From Diphasiastrum complanatum (Eukaryota; Streptophyta; Lycopodiopsida; Lycopodiales; Lycopodiaceae): 51,789 nucleotides of DNA. The first letter of the stretch is position 1; every line of letters begins with the position of its first letter. Shown here in pieces: positions 29,263 to 38,471 of this stretch. The notes below the pieces were generated by a model. The model did no database searches, was not told the origin of the DNA, and saw only the letters and a program-made list of their open reading frames with translations. A program made the translations under genes and the position numbers. The stretch is from positions 10,677,456 to 10,729,244 of the forward strand of contig CM055102.1 of NCBI GenBank assembly GCA_029204225.1. The letters are read 5' to 3'.

Positions 29263-30120
29263 CTTAAGTGGATGAAACTTCTCCTTAAGTGGATGACAAA
29301 TGCTCTTTTGAGTGAGTTGTAATTCTCCTAAAGGCTGAGCAAAGCTCCCATTTGGATGAAAGATCCCCTTTTTTGGGTGAACATATTGTAAGCTCCATTG
29401 TGAAGAGCATATTGTAAAGATTGTCATCAATTTTGGCATAAATTTTGGTGTACTTTGTTGAGCATGTAAGTAACTCTCCTTATGTAATTTGATTGGAGCA
29501 TTTGCTGGAAGGTGTTAACCATTATGCAAGTGTGTTTTCAGGTTCTTAACAGGTTGAGGAACATTCTCATGTGAAGTGATCTTAGATCTACATCTAAACA
29601 CCAAGATTTGACAAGATAGTGAAGCTAGTCTTGTGATTCACTAAGTGTGCTCATTCATTCACCTCTAAATCTTGTATTTATCACTTGCTGGAGTTTATAA
29701 ACTTTTAGAAGTGTGGTTTACATGTGGTTTTACAGGTTGAATCAATATCTTAGTGTGTTGATCATATGTTGATCAAGTTTGTTCATTACTAGGTAATCTT
29801 GGCATCCTAGTTTTGGGTATTTTCTAAGAATGCAAGTAACTCTTCACACCATAACTTGATTTGGTCACTTGATGGAAAGTTTAAGAGCTTAAGCAAGAGT
29901 GTGTTCAGGTTGGTTTGATTTTGTAATCCATTCTTAGTGTGTGCAAAGTGTTGCATGTGTTTCAATCTTCCTTTCTATGCTTGGAAACCATCTAGGTTCA
30001 AGATAGAAGTGTTTTAGGGTCCTAAATCTTCATAGATCTCTTTATCTATCATTTGTTGAGAGAAAAGTGAGTGCTAAGTGCTTTAGGACAGAACCTAAAA
30101 GTTGAAGAAACATTAGAATC
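29263..30120 (+). other. Copia B leader
   Basis: Non-coding 858 bp ahead of gag. Two imperfect copies of a block are visible at about 29464-29570 and 29829-29925. Each starts with TGYAAGTAACTCT, continues through ACTTGATTTGG-like and CTTGATGGAAAG-like phrases, and ends near GTGTGTTCAGGTT. A short CTCCTTAAGTGGATGA duplication lies at 29269-29300. Confidence 0.6.
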
Positions 30121-31623
30121 ATGGCTTCCAATGGTGGGATCATGCTAGAGTCTAGTGAAAGGTTGAGTTCATCAAACTACTCTACTTGGAAAGTGAGGAT
30201 GGAGTCCTTACTTGAGTTGAATGAACTCATGGACATAGTTGCAGAAATTGAAGAGAGACCTCTCACACTTCAAGAGCAACAAAGGTTTGATAAGAAGGCC
30301 AAAAGGGCTCTTCATATCATTAAAATGAATGTTACAAATGAACTTCTCAAGGAAGTTGGAAAGTGTCAAAGTGCAAGTGAGGCATGGAATGCCTTAAAGA
30401 AGCTCTTTGAATCAAAGTCCACATCTAGGGTATTGACCCTAAGGAGACAAATATTTTCTAGTAGACAAAGAGAGGGTGAAAGTGCTCATGCATTTATCTT
30501 GAGAGTTAAGTCCCTAAGTGATGATTTAGCATGCATTGATGAGAACATAAAAGATGGTGAAATAGTCCAAGTTATGTTGAATGGTTTGCTAAATAAACAT
30601 GCTAACCTTGTGCAAAGTTTTGCCATTCAAAGAGTCTTGCCAAGTGTGGTTGACTTGCAAGAAATCTTATTGGCTGAAGAACATAGGTTGCAATCAAAGC
30701 TTGATGGTGCATCCTTGCAAGGTGGAGGTGAAGAGACTTTCTTCACAAAAGGCAAATTCAAGGGCAAAGGTAAAGGCAAAGGGAAATGGTCCAAAGGTGG
30801 TAACTTTGATCATGATGATCACTCTTCCTCTTCCTCTTCTACTAAGAACAATAAGTCAAAGTTCAAGTGCTTTTATTGTGGGATAAAAGGTCATTTTGCA
30901 AATGAATGTTATAAGAAGAAAAGAGAGCAAGGAGAGAGGCAAGGAAATCTTACAATAGATGAGGAAGAACATAACACATGTGAATCACTTGTTATGACTT
31001 CAAGTTTGTTAGCCAACATAGATGATAATGATCCTTGGTGGATTGATAGTGGAGCCTCATCTCACATGACAAGACATAAGGAATACTTTACATCCTTATT
31101 GTCTTATGAGGGAGAAGGTAACATCATCTACACTGCAAATGATGGTCAATGTGACATCAAAGGCATAGGCACTATTCCTATTTCCCTTTCAACAAATAGG
31201 AAAGCAAATCTTGAAAATGTCTTGTACATTCCTTCAATCACTAAGAATTTGCTTAGTGTAAGTCAAATGATTGACAAAGGACTTGATGTGGAGTTCATTG
31301 GAGATGCATGTTTGATAAGTAAATGTGGATCCTTGATTGCTCAAGGTAGGAGGCATGGTAAACTTTTCAAGCTTGATGCATGTGTGATCTCTAATCATGA
31401 AGGATGTATGGCTAGGGAGCAATTGACAAACCAAGAAGTTTGGCACAAGAGGTTGGGCCATCCCAACTTCAAATCTTTGGAGGTAATGGCAAAGAAAGAG
31501 CTTGTTCTTGGTCTCCCTAAAAGTCTTGTTGCAAACAATAGTGTTTGTGAACATTGTTCCTTGTCCAAATCTCATAGACTTGCTTATTCTAGATCTACAA
31601 GCTTTTCAACTTGTGCATTTTGA
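30121..31623 (+). CDS. Copia B gag-protease-pre-integrase
   Basis: 500 codons from ATG (MASNGGIMLESSERLSSSNY). The gag core has STWKVRMESLLELNELMD, DKKAKRALHIIKMNVTNELL and ARVLTLRRQIF-type helices. A Lys/Gly basic patch (GKFKGKGKGKGKWSKGG) precedes the zinc knuckle CFYCGIKGHFANEC (CX2CX4HX4C, about residues 250-263). Protease active site WWIDSGASSHMT lies near residue 308. The pre-integrase part has EVWHKRLGHPNFKSLE and CEHCSLSKSHRLAYS. The frame ends at 31623 (TCAF, stop) because of a one-base indel near 31600; the rest continues in the next ORF. Start choice: first Met of a frame with immediate gag homology. Confidence 0.92.
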   Translation: MASNGGIMLESSERLSSSNYSTWKVRMESLLELNELMDIVAEIEERPLTLQEQQRFDKKAKRALHIIKMNVTNELLKEVGKCQSASEAWNALKKLFESKSTSRVLTLRRQIFSSRQREGESAHAFILRVKSLSDDLACIDENIKDGEIVQVMLNGLLNKHANLVQSFAIQRVLPSVVDLQEILLAEEHRLQSKLDGASLQGGGEETFFTKGKFKGKGKGKGKWSKGGNFDHDDHSSSSSSTKNNKSKFKCFYCGIKGHFANECYKKKREQGERQGNLTIDEEEHNTCESLVMTSSLLANIDDNDPWWIDSGASSHMTRHKEYFTSLLSYEGEGNIIYTANDGQCDIKGIGTIPISLSTNRKANLENVLYIPSITKNLLSVSQMIDKGLDVEFIGDACLISKCGSLIAQGRRHGKLFKLDACVISNHEGCMAREQLTNQEVWHKRLGHPNFKSLEVMAKKELVLGLPKSLVANNSVCEHCSLSKSHRLAYSRSTSFSTCAF

Positions 31624-34060
31624 TATTCATTCTTCTAGTACAACTAGCAATGGTGGGGCAAAGATGTATGCAACTTTCATTGATGACTTTAGTAGGTATA
31701 CTTGGATCTATCTTCTTAAAAGTAAGGATGAAGTGTTTGCTGCATTTGTCAAGTTCAAGAATGAAATGGAAAACCAATTCAATACAAAGATCAAATGCTT
31801 AAGATCTGATAATGGAGGGGAATACACCTCAAATAGGTTCAAAGACTTTTGTATAGCACATGGGATTAAGAGGGAGATGTCTAGTCCTAGGACTCCACAA
31901 CAGAATGGAGTGGCCGAGAGGAAGAATAGAACCCTTTGTGAATGTGCCAAGGCAATGAGACTACATGCTAATCTTGCTAAGTCTTTTTGGGGGGAAGCTT
32001 TAGCATGTGCTAACTATCTATGTAATAGATGGACAAGTGCTTCCTTGGATGGTAAAACTCCTCATGAGGTTCTTTATGGTAGAAGGCCGAGTGTCAAGCA
32101 TTGTAGGATCTTTGGATGTACATGTTTTGTCAATATCACACTTGATGATAGAACTAAAGAAGATCCTTCATCAAAGAAGGGTGTGTTTGTTGGCTATAGT
32201 GAAGTAAGCAAGGCTTACAAAGTGTACATTCCTTCTACAAAGAAAGTTGTCATAAGTAGGGATGTCATCTTTCATGAAGAGAATGTTTCCAATGTTGTTG
32301 ATGTTGATGTTGATGTGCCTACTAATCATCATGATGTGCAAGATGTCTTGGATGAAGATGGAGATGCCACTCCAAAGCAAACTTCAAGGAAGACTCAAAG
32401 GCAAAGGGCTAAGCCATCAAGGCTAACCTATGATGAAAAAGGAAAGCAAGTGGTGGACAACTCTAACTTTGCTTTTCTTACCTCTTTTGATGAACCAACT
32501 TGTGTAAGTGAAGCAATTCAAAAGAAGGAATGGATCCAAGCCATGGATCATGAGCATCAAGCACTCATCAAAAGCAACACATGGAGGTTGGTAAAGCTTC
32601 CAAAGGACAAGAAGGCAATTGGTTGTAAGTGGATCTTCAAGATCAAGACAAATCAAGATGGATCAATCAACAAGTACAAGGCAAGGTTGGTGGCAAAGGG
32701 GTATGCTCAAGAATATGGTATTGACTATGATGAGACCTTTGCACCCGTGGCAAAGATGGTAACTATTCGAATCCTAATCTCTCTTGCAACTCTTTATGAT
32801 TGGGATATGTGGCAAATGGATGTTACTAATGCCTTCTTGAATGGTGATCTTGAAGAAGATATTTACATGGAGCAACCCGAGGGCTATGTTTCACATGATG
32901 AGCCTAATCATGTGTGCTATCTCCAAAAGAGTTTGTATGGGCTAAAGCAAGCACCAAGGAGTTGGTATGCTAAGCTCAATTCCTTCTTACTTTCTCAAAA
33001 CTTTGTTATGAGTGAGTATGATCATTCTCTCTACTTTAGATTGAATGAAAATGATATCACTTTACTTTTTATCTATGTTGATGACATTATCTTAAGTGGT
33101 GGTAACAATCTAGATATAGATGAAATCAAGATGGCACTCAAAAGAGAGTTTGAAATTCAAGATCTTGGTAAACTTCATTATATCTTAGGAATAGAGATTA
33201 TTAGAACTTCTAAATCTACATTCATATGTCAAGAAAAGTATGTTAACTCTATTCTAAAAAGGTTTCATATGGAAGATTGTAAAGTTGTTTCTACTCCTAT
33301 GGAATCAAATGTAAAGCTAACTACAAGAAGTAATGAAAGATCCTTCAAGGACATTACTCTCTATAGAAAGCTAATAGGATCTCTTATATGGTTAACCATC
33401 ACAAGACCTGATCTAAGCTTTGTGGTTGGTAAACTAAGTCAATTTATGCAAGATCCTAGTGAGGCTCATTGGAAGCTAGGAAAGAGAGTACTTAGATACA
33501 TCTCGGGATCTAGAGATTTTGGCATCTTGTATGGAGGTACTACACCTAACCTTTGTGGATTTTCAGATTCAGATTTTGCAGGTGATCAAATGGATAGGAA
33601 GTCAACAAGTGCCTTTGCAATCTATCTTGGAGATGGAGTGGTCTCATGGCTATCAAAGAAGCAACCAACTATCTCTCTATCTTCCACCGAAGCCGAGTAC
33701 AAGGCATTAACAACATGCACCAAGGAGATTCTTTGGATCAAGAGGATGTTATTGGATCTTCACTTGCTGGAACCAGAGAAGACTCCAATCATACTTTGTG
33801 ATAACCTTTCAGCCCAAAGCTTGGCAAGCAATCCTGTTTTTCATGCAAGGAGCAAGCACATTGAGATTGCTCACCATTTTGTGAGAGATCAAGTCATTGC
33901 CAAAGAGGTGGAGCTTCAACATGTCTCTTCAAAGGAGTGTGTGGCTGATATCTTCACCAAACCATTGGGAAAGGACCTATATTTAATGCATAGATCTAAT
34001 CTTGGAATGTGCTCAAAGACTATGTTGAAACTAGCATCCAATGTTGAAGAGGGAGTGTGA
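31502..34060 (+). CDS. Copia B integrase-RT-RNase H
   Basis: 852-codon ORF; homology begins near 31600 (QLVHFDI). Integrase catalytic triad intact: YATFIDDFSRYTWIY, CLRSDNGGEYTSNRF, PQQNGVAERKNRTL. The C-terminal part shows CRIFGCTCFVNI and KKGVFVGYSEVSKAY. RT: GCKWIFKIKTNQDG, YKARLVAKGYAQEYGIDYDE, WQMDVTNAFLNGDLEEDIYM, SLYGLKQAPRSWYAKLN, LLFIYVDDIILSGGN (YVDD near residue 524). RNase H: CGFSDSDFAGDQMDRKSTSA, SLSSTEAEYKALTTCTKEIL, LCDNLSAQSLASNPVFH, RSKHIEIAHHFVRDQV. All catalytic residues look present. The stop TGA (34058-34060) overlaps the start of the 3' LTR. This is the only copy in the window that might supply active enzymes if the frameshift were bypassed. Confidence 0.94.
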   Translation: MFLVSLKVLLQTIVFVNIVPCPNLIDLLILDLQAFQLVHFDIHSSSTTSNGGAKMYATFIDDFSRYTWIYLLKSKDEVFAAFVKFKNEMENQFNTKIKCLRSDNGGEYTSNRFKDFCIAHGIKREMSSPRTPQQNGVAERKNRTLCECAKAMRLHANLAKSFWGEALACANYLCNRWTSASLDGKTPHEVLYGRRPSVKHCRIFGCTCFVNITLDDRTKEDPSSKKGVFVGYSEVSKAYKVYIPSTKKVVISRDVIFHEENVSNVVDVDVDVPTNHHDVQDVLDEDGDATPKQTSRKTQRQRAKPSRLTYDEKGKQVVDNSNFAFLTSFDEPTCVSEAIQKKEWIQAMDHEHQALIKSNTWRLVKLPKDKKAIGCKWIFKIKTNQDGSINKYKARLVAKGYAQEYGIDYDETFAPVAKMVTIRILISLATLYDWDMWQMDVTNAFLNGDLEEDIYMEQPEGYVSHDEPNHVCYLQKSLYGLKQAPRSWYAKLNSFLLSQNFVMSEYDHSLYFRLNENDITLLFIYVDDIILSGGNNLDIDEIKMALKREFEIQDLGKLHYILGIEIIRTSKSTFICQEKYVNSILKRFHMEDCKVVSTPMESNVKLTTRSNERSFKDITLYRKLIGSLIWLTITRPDLSFVVGKLSQFMQDPSEAHWKLGKRVLRYISGSRDFGILYGGTTPNLCGFSDSDFAGDQMDRKSTSAFAIYLGDGVVSWLSKKQPTISLSSTEAEYKALTTCTKEILWIKRMLLDLHLLEPEKTPIILCDNLSAQSLASNPVFHARSKHIEIAHHFVRDQVIAKEVELQHVSSKECVADIFTKPLGKDLYLMHRSNLGMCSKTMLKLASNVEEGV
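34046..34055 (+). promoter_or_regulatory. Copia B polypurine tract
   Basis: GAAGAGGGAG abuts TGTGAAAATT of the 3' LTR. Confidence 0.8.
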
Positions 34061-34710
34061 AAATTGTCAACATTTCCTAGCTAGTTTGAGGCCTAAATTG
34101 GCTAAAATTGTAAATAGTTTTGGTTCTGGAGTTTCACACGTGTGAACCAGGCCACAATGTTTTTATTTACTGTATTTTTTCAGTATGATGAAGTGTCAAA
34201 CTTCATACCCTTCAAAATGAGACCATTTTGATGTATTTTGGTCATATAAGCCATTTTTAGCTATTTTTCCTATATAGGGAATATCTAGGGTCAAGTACCT
34301 TCTAGAGAGAGGAGAGAGAGTCATCTTCCTCATCCATAAATAGTAGGGAAGTCGTGGAGAACAGGTTGGAGAAACCTTTTGTATGCTTCATTGAGATCAA
34401 TAGATCATTGTCATTGTTTCTTCCTCCATTGAGAGCATTGTTGTGTGTATTGTCTTCAAGCTATTGTGTATGATCTTAGGTGCTTTCCAAAAGTGGTAGG
34501 CTGATGTATTATGGACTGTATAATGCTATTTTGGGCCGCACTTGATGTTTATGGAAGTTTCCATTTGTGATAAATGCTTTTTGATCAAGTTCTTTGCATT
34601 CTAGGTAGCATAGAATGTGTTGCCAATTCCTAGCTTATGTAGTTTGGAGTGCAAGCATTCAAGCCAATGATCTTGGAGTTTAGATCCACTTAGGATCTGT
34701 ATTTTTCACA
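34056..34710 (+). repeat. Copia B 3' LTR
   Basis: 655 bp, with inverted termini TGTGAAAA...TTTTCACA. It contains TATATAG (34271-34277), a GA-rich stretch (34303-34320) and ATAAATA (34336-34342). Confidence 0.9.
34133..34146. promoter_or_regulatory. G-box palindrome in the Copia B LTR
   Basis: TTCACACGTGTGAA is a perfect 14-bp palindrome with CACGTG at its centre, about 130 bp upstream of the TATA-like site. CACGTG is the core of plant bZIP/bHLH sites. Confidence 0.5.
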
Positions 34711-35430
34711 TCTTCTGCATCTCGTGCAGGTCTTCTTGTCGACATCTTGTCGTTTTGACCTCCCTTTGGTCTTCCAGTTCCTTTTGCTGGTCCCCTCTAC
34801 TTGCTGGTGACGACCCTGCCTCTGATTTGACTCCCTCTTAGGCTTGAACTGTTTCTTTGGTTTTTCTATGTTGCCGTAGAGTGCCTGGTCAGAACCATCT
34901 TTGTGATCAAGATGCTCTCTAGCCTCGACTTCCTCTCGAATCTCGACAATCGCCTTTTCGAGGTTCATGGTAGGATCTTTCGCAAGCAGGGTTTGTGTCG
35001 TCTGGAAAGATCTGGGTAAGGCTCTCAACAAATATGTGAGCTACTTCTTAGCTGATACTACATTCTCTGCTCCTAAGTTGTGTAGTGATAGAAACAGATC
35101 CTTCATCTTTCTCATGAAAGAGGTGAGGTCTTTTCCATCCCACTGTAGATTCGTCAACTGATCTTCCAGCATCATAATCTGACTTCTTGATTTCGTTTGA
35201 AATCTTGTGAGTAGTGCATCCCACATCTCCTTAGCTTTGGAGAGTGTAGCCAGGTCAAGTATAAGGCTATCTTCGATGAAAGATGATAGCAAGGCTACTG
35301 CCTTGTCATTTTTCTCCCTCCATTCTTGTAGCTCCTTGCCTGTTGTCGTAGGCATTTCTTCTGTGCCATCTACCCAGGGGAAGAGTACTTCGCCCTTGAG
35401 TATCAAAGATGTCTTAACTTTCTAGGCTAG
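34711..35430 (-). pseudogene. Copia A gag
   Basis: The minus-strand frame begins near VLFPWVDGTEEMPTTTGKEL and continues EWREKNDKAVALLSSFIEDS, KAKEMWDALLTRFQTKSRSQ, DLTSFMRKMKDLFLSLHNLG. A TAG at about 35038 interrupts it, then LRALPRSFQTTQTLLAKD, a Lys/Arg-rich tail and the start of a zinc knuckle KKTCTRCRR. The knuckle is cut at 34711, the junction with the Copia B 3' LTR. The Gag family is the UBN2-type copia gag. Confidence 0.85.
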
Positions 35431-35597
35431 AAAGTTAGATTCTAAAGAATTAAGTATAGTGCAGATCTTGTTCTACATGCTGCTGATTGAAGCCATTGCT
35501 TCTTGAAGTCTATTTTTCTTGTCATTTGGTTGATTGTCTGAATGCTTGGCCTCCTGGATCTGCTAGCTTCTCGGCTATGTCAGAATATGACAAGGTG

Positions 35598-35609
35598 GCT
35601 CTGATACCA
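35598..35609 (-). promoter_or_regulatory. Copia A primer binding site (initiator tRNA-Met)
   Basis: GCTCTGATACCA on the plus strand, one base from the 5' LTR. Confidence 0.93.
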
Positions 35610-35610
35610 C

Positions 35611-36010
35611 TATTATGAGTTGAGCGGTGCTCCGATACGAATGATGGGAATCGTGAGAAGAAAATTCACGAAACATTCGTGACTCTCTTTCGAGATTCGG
35701 ATGGAGTTCAAATGCGTTCGCTGGGCATTGTCAACTGAAACACTCCTACAATCCTCCAGAGGGTAGTCAGAGACTACTAATCTACGTTCATAAAATTAAT
35801 ATAGCATTCAACTTCATTTCAAACAAGGTGCGAAATTCAAAGGGAACAAGAAGACAGATTAACAAAAACAGCATAAGCATTCGACATCCAAGATCAGACA
35901 CAACCAGAAAAATAATCTATATTGATTTTCTCTAATTTCTTTAGGGCACTACATGCGGATCCATGCAGTACGTTGGCGTGAGAGAAGCACGACTCTCTCA
36001 TGAGTAGTAG
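35611..36010 (-). repeat. Copia A 5' LTR, PBS-side part
   Basis: Matches 25568-25806 and continues through sequence lost from the 3' LTR. It is interrupted at 36011 by the LARD. Confidence 0.85.
36006..36010. repeat. Target-site duplication AGTAG of the LARD (left)
   Basis: Exact match to 41540-41544. Confidence 0.9.
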
Positions 36011-36012
36011 TG

Positions 36013-36032
36013 TTGTAAAGCTACCTTTACAA
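36013..36032. repeat. Stem-loop at the LARD LTR start
   Basis: TTGTAAAG CTAC CTTTACAA is a perfect 8-bp stem with a 4-nt loop. It is also present in the other two LTR copies. Confidence 0.85.
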
Positions 36033-36040
36033 GCTTTACT

Positions 36041-36160
36041 TTCGGCGCCATCGGCGCCAGCTATGTCCCCGGCGCCAGCAGCGCCCCTGCTGCTCCCGGT
36101 GCCAACGGCGCCGGCGCCGCTCCCGGCGCCACTGTGACCAGAATCCAGCCGGCGCCAAGT
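36041..36160. repeat. Dense GGCGCC palindrome block
   Basis: Seven GGCGCC sites in about 115 bp (two directly adjacent), within a GC- and CpG-rich block of the LTR. The same block recurs at 37640-37755 (inverted) and 40343-40440. Confidence 0.9.
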
Positions 36161-36517
36161 TCCTATGGCTGAAAATCTTTGATCGGTTCTAGCGAAGTCC
36201 AGAGAGCACAGATCGATGTGCAATCACCTCACACGATCTAGGCATGATTAAAAAAGCCTGGGGATCAATAAAATCTAGAGAGAGAAAATGACTTTCTAGA
36301 AAGAGAAAATCCTAGAGAGAGAAAAATGTCGGGACCCCCGATCTGGCATGGCGCCAAGTTGGATCTCAATGTTGGTTTTCGGAACTTCAAGTTGGTTAAG
36401 TCTGATCGTTGTTGGCGAGTTGGCTGCTTGTATGTCAAGTGGTTTGGATGGCAAGAGTTGAAGGCTGGGAAGCTAAGTCGTGGTTACTGGCTCCCTTTGG
36501 GATGCCTGCGCTACATG

Positions 36518-36529
36518 TGGTATCAGAGC
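36518..36529 (+). promoter_or_regulatory. LARD primer binding site (initiator tRNA-Met)
   Basis: TGGTATCAGAGC two bases after the LTR end. Confidence 0.95.
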
Positions 36530-36584
36530 CGACTGGCCGGTCAGCTATGCGGATCTCACGGAAATTGCCACGGTTTTGGGTTCA

Positions 36585-37783
36585 TGTAGCGCAGGCATCC
36601 CAAAGGGAGCCGGGAACCACGACTTAGCTTCCCAGCCTTCAACTCTTGCCATCCAATCCCACTTGACATACAAGCAGCCAACTCGCCAACAACGATCAGA
36701 CTTAACCAACTTGAAGTTCCGAGGACCAACATTGAGATCCAACCTGGCGCCATGCCAGATCGGGGGTTTCGATGTGGGTGACTTCCCTCCAAGCAAGCCG
36801 CCCGACATACATCAAACTTAACCAACTCGAAGCTTCGTTACAAACGAGTAAGATCCATTCCAAGCAAGCGGTCTGACTTACATCAGACTTAACCAACTGA
36901 AAGCTTCGTCACGAGCGCTGGAAGCCAACCTGGCGCCACGCCAGACTGGACAGCCATAAACAGGTAACATCCACCCAAGCAAGCCATCCAACTCAGCCGA
37001 CAGGTTAAAGCTCGTTCCCCAAGAGCTTAGCCCATTCACGTTCATGCAAGGAACACTCAGAACCACAAGCCGCGATAGATATGGAAACAACCAGTTCTTG
37101 GACCAAATGGTCCCGACGGCATACCGCTGGCGTCCCGGGATACGACCCTCAGCTATGTGCCAAGTTAAAAATTTTGAAAGCGGCCTTACAACTGGCGCTT
37201 TTACCGAACACTGAAACCCAGAAGGTAATCAGAGTCAGTTTGAGGAAAATCCCACTTTATTGACAAATTTGAGAAGGTTACATTTCAAGTGTGTGACCGA
37301 CCCTAGTCTCCGGGGCGCTAGCATGCCAAGGCGAGAGCCATGACAACATTCCAGCAAGGGAGGCTGAGACTTGGTTGGATCTCGCCCTGAGTCGCAACCC
37401 GCACTCCCCTATAGTATTGGTGTGATTCGGCACCCCCCCTCATACCAAGCACTCTACCCAAGCTGGTAAAGCACGTTTTTCTCTCTCTAGGATTTTCTCT
37501 TTCTAGAAAGTCATTTTCTCTCTCTAGATTTTATTGATCCCCAGGCTTCCTTTAATCATGCCTAGATCGTGTGAGGTGATTGCACATCGATCTGAGCTCT
37601 CTAGACTTCGCTAGAACCGATCAAAGATTTTCAGCCATAGGAACTTGGCGCCGGCTGGATTCTGGTCACAGTGGCACCGGGAGCGGCGCCGGCGCCGGGA
37701 GCAGCAGGGGCGCTGCTGGCGCCGGGGACATAGCTGGCGCCGATGGCGCCGGAAGTAAAGCTTGTAAAGGTAGCTTTACAACA
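36585..37783 (-). repeat. Solo LTR of the LARD family, inverted
   Basis: 1199 bp from TGTAGCGCAGG to TTTACAACA, the reverse complement of the full LTR, flanked by exact GTTCA duplications (36580-36584 and 37784-37788). A single LTR with its own target duplication and no interior is the product of LTR-LTR recombination. It keeps the region deleted from the adjacent 5' LTR and has one copy of the 37-bp unit duplicated in the 3' LTR. Confidence 0.92.
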
Positions 37784-37809
37784 GTTCATCAAGACAACTG
37801 TTGTGCAAG

Positions 37810-38195
37810 GTGCTGCCCACAGTGTAAGCACGGGTGCGTCCACGATCGGGGTGGTCGGCAGAACGGGGGACTTGATGAGTCAAGGTGCTGCCCTTGAGGT
37901 ATAAGCACGGTCAGTTCTCGCGGTTCGGGCCTGGCGTTGTCTGCACGTAGGACGGATGAGGCAAAGTGCTGCCTAGGGAGGTGAAAGCACGGTCTGTACC
38001 TTGTGGGGTGCGGGGCGACATATTCGAACTGTACGGGTTAACCATTGATACAGAGATGCTGCTCGAATTCGGGTGTAAAGCACGGGTGGTTAGCTGCCGG
38101 TGCGGGATAGCTGCCGATCGTTTAGCTATAAGGGCTATCGACCAAGAAGTGGTGGGGCGTGACTAAGGCAATGTGCTGCTTAATGGTGAAAGCAC
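37810..38195 (+). repeat. Five-unit array of GTGCT...AGCAC hairpins
   Basis: Units at 37810-37831, 37885-37908, 37966-37990, 38056-38083 and 38173-38195. Each has GTGCTGC (ATGCTGC in unit 4), a short variable loop, then AAGCACGG. The 5-bp stem is kept in four units and is 4 bp in unit 4. Spacing grows: 75, 81, 90, 117 bp. Flanks are diverged, so stem retention stands out. Confidence 0.8.
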
Positions 38196-38471
38196 GGATA
38201 GTTGGAGGGGTGTCCTATGTGGGCTGATTCCATGATCGATTTGTATGGGCGCGGCCAGGCAAAGGTCCGTTGGCAGGACCATCTCAAAGGGGGACCTTGC
38301 CTTTGTTACTTGTTAGTAAACCTGCCTGAGTGTCTTACTTGTACGTATTCGTGGTGAGTCTTAGTACTCGTGCTTTGCCTGGTTTGCATGATTGCTTGTG
38401 ATACAAGGAGCTGATGGCTCGAGAAGGAACCTTTTCTTTTGAAGGCTGATACCATCAAACAAAGAGGACTA

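Larger units (their letters stand above)
29263..34710 (+). mobile_element. Copia B: nearly intact Ty1/copia element lacking its 5' LTR
   Basis: Plus strand: leader, gag, protease, integrase, RT, RNase H, polypurine tract and a 655-bp 3' LTR. No LTR, PBS or target duplication is found on its left. Together with the loss of Copia A sequence from the gag zinc knuckle to mid-protease at the same point, this indicates a deletion spanning the left junction. The coding part has a single evident frameshift. Confidence 0.92.
36011..36515 (+). repeat. LARD 5' LTR with 0.7-kb internal deletion
   Basis: Starts TGTTGTAAAGCTACC and ends CTGCGCTACA. It jumps at GAGAAAAATG|TCGGGACCC, skipping about 725 bp present in the 3' LTR; a GT shared at both deletion ends suggests microhomology. 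The lost part holds the TATA-like site and AATAAA signal. Confidence 0.9.

Noticed and set aside
29263-30120. 5' LTR for Copia B in the leader region
   Set aside because: No TGTGAAAATT start, TTTTTCACA end or primer site, and no visible similarity to 34056-34710.
36041-36223. Gly/Ala-rich ORFs in the three LARD LTR copies
   Set aside because: Produced by the GGCGCC palindromes. Glycine/alanine repeats appear in both directions, and there is no conserved start among copies.
37865-37995. Possible hammerhead ribozyme (CTTGATGAGTC and GGATGAGGC near hairpins), as in retrozymes
   Set aside because: The conserved CTGATGA core and the paired GAAA with a third stem are not in place. The resemblance is limited to a GATGAG hexamer.
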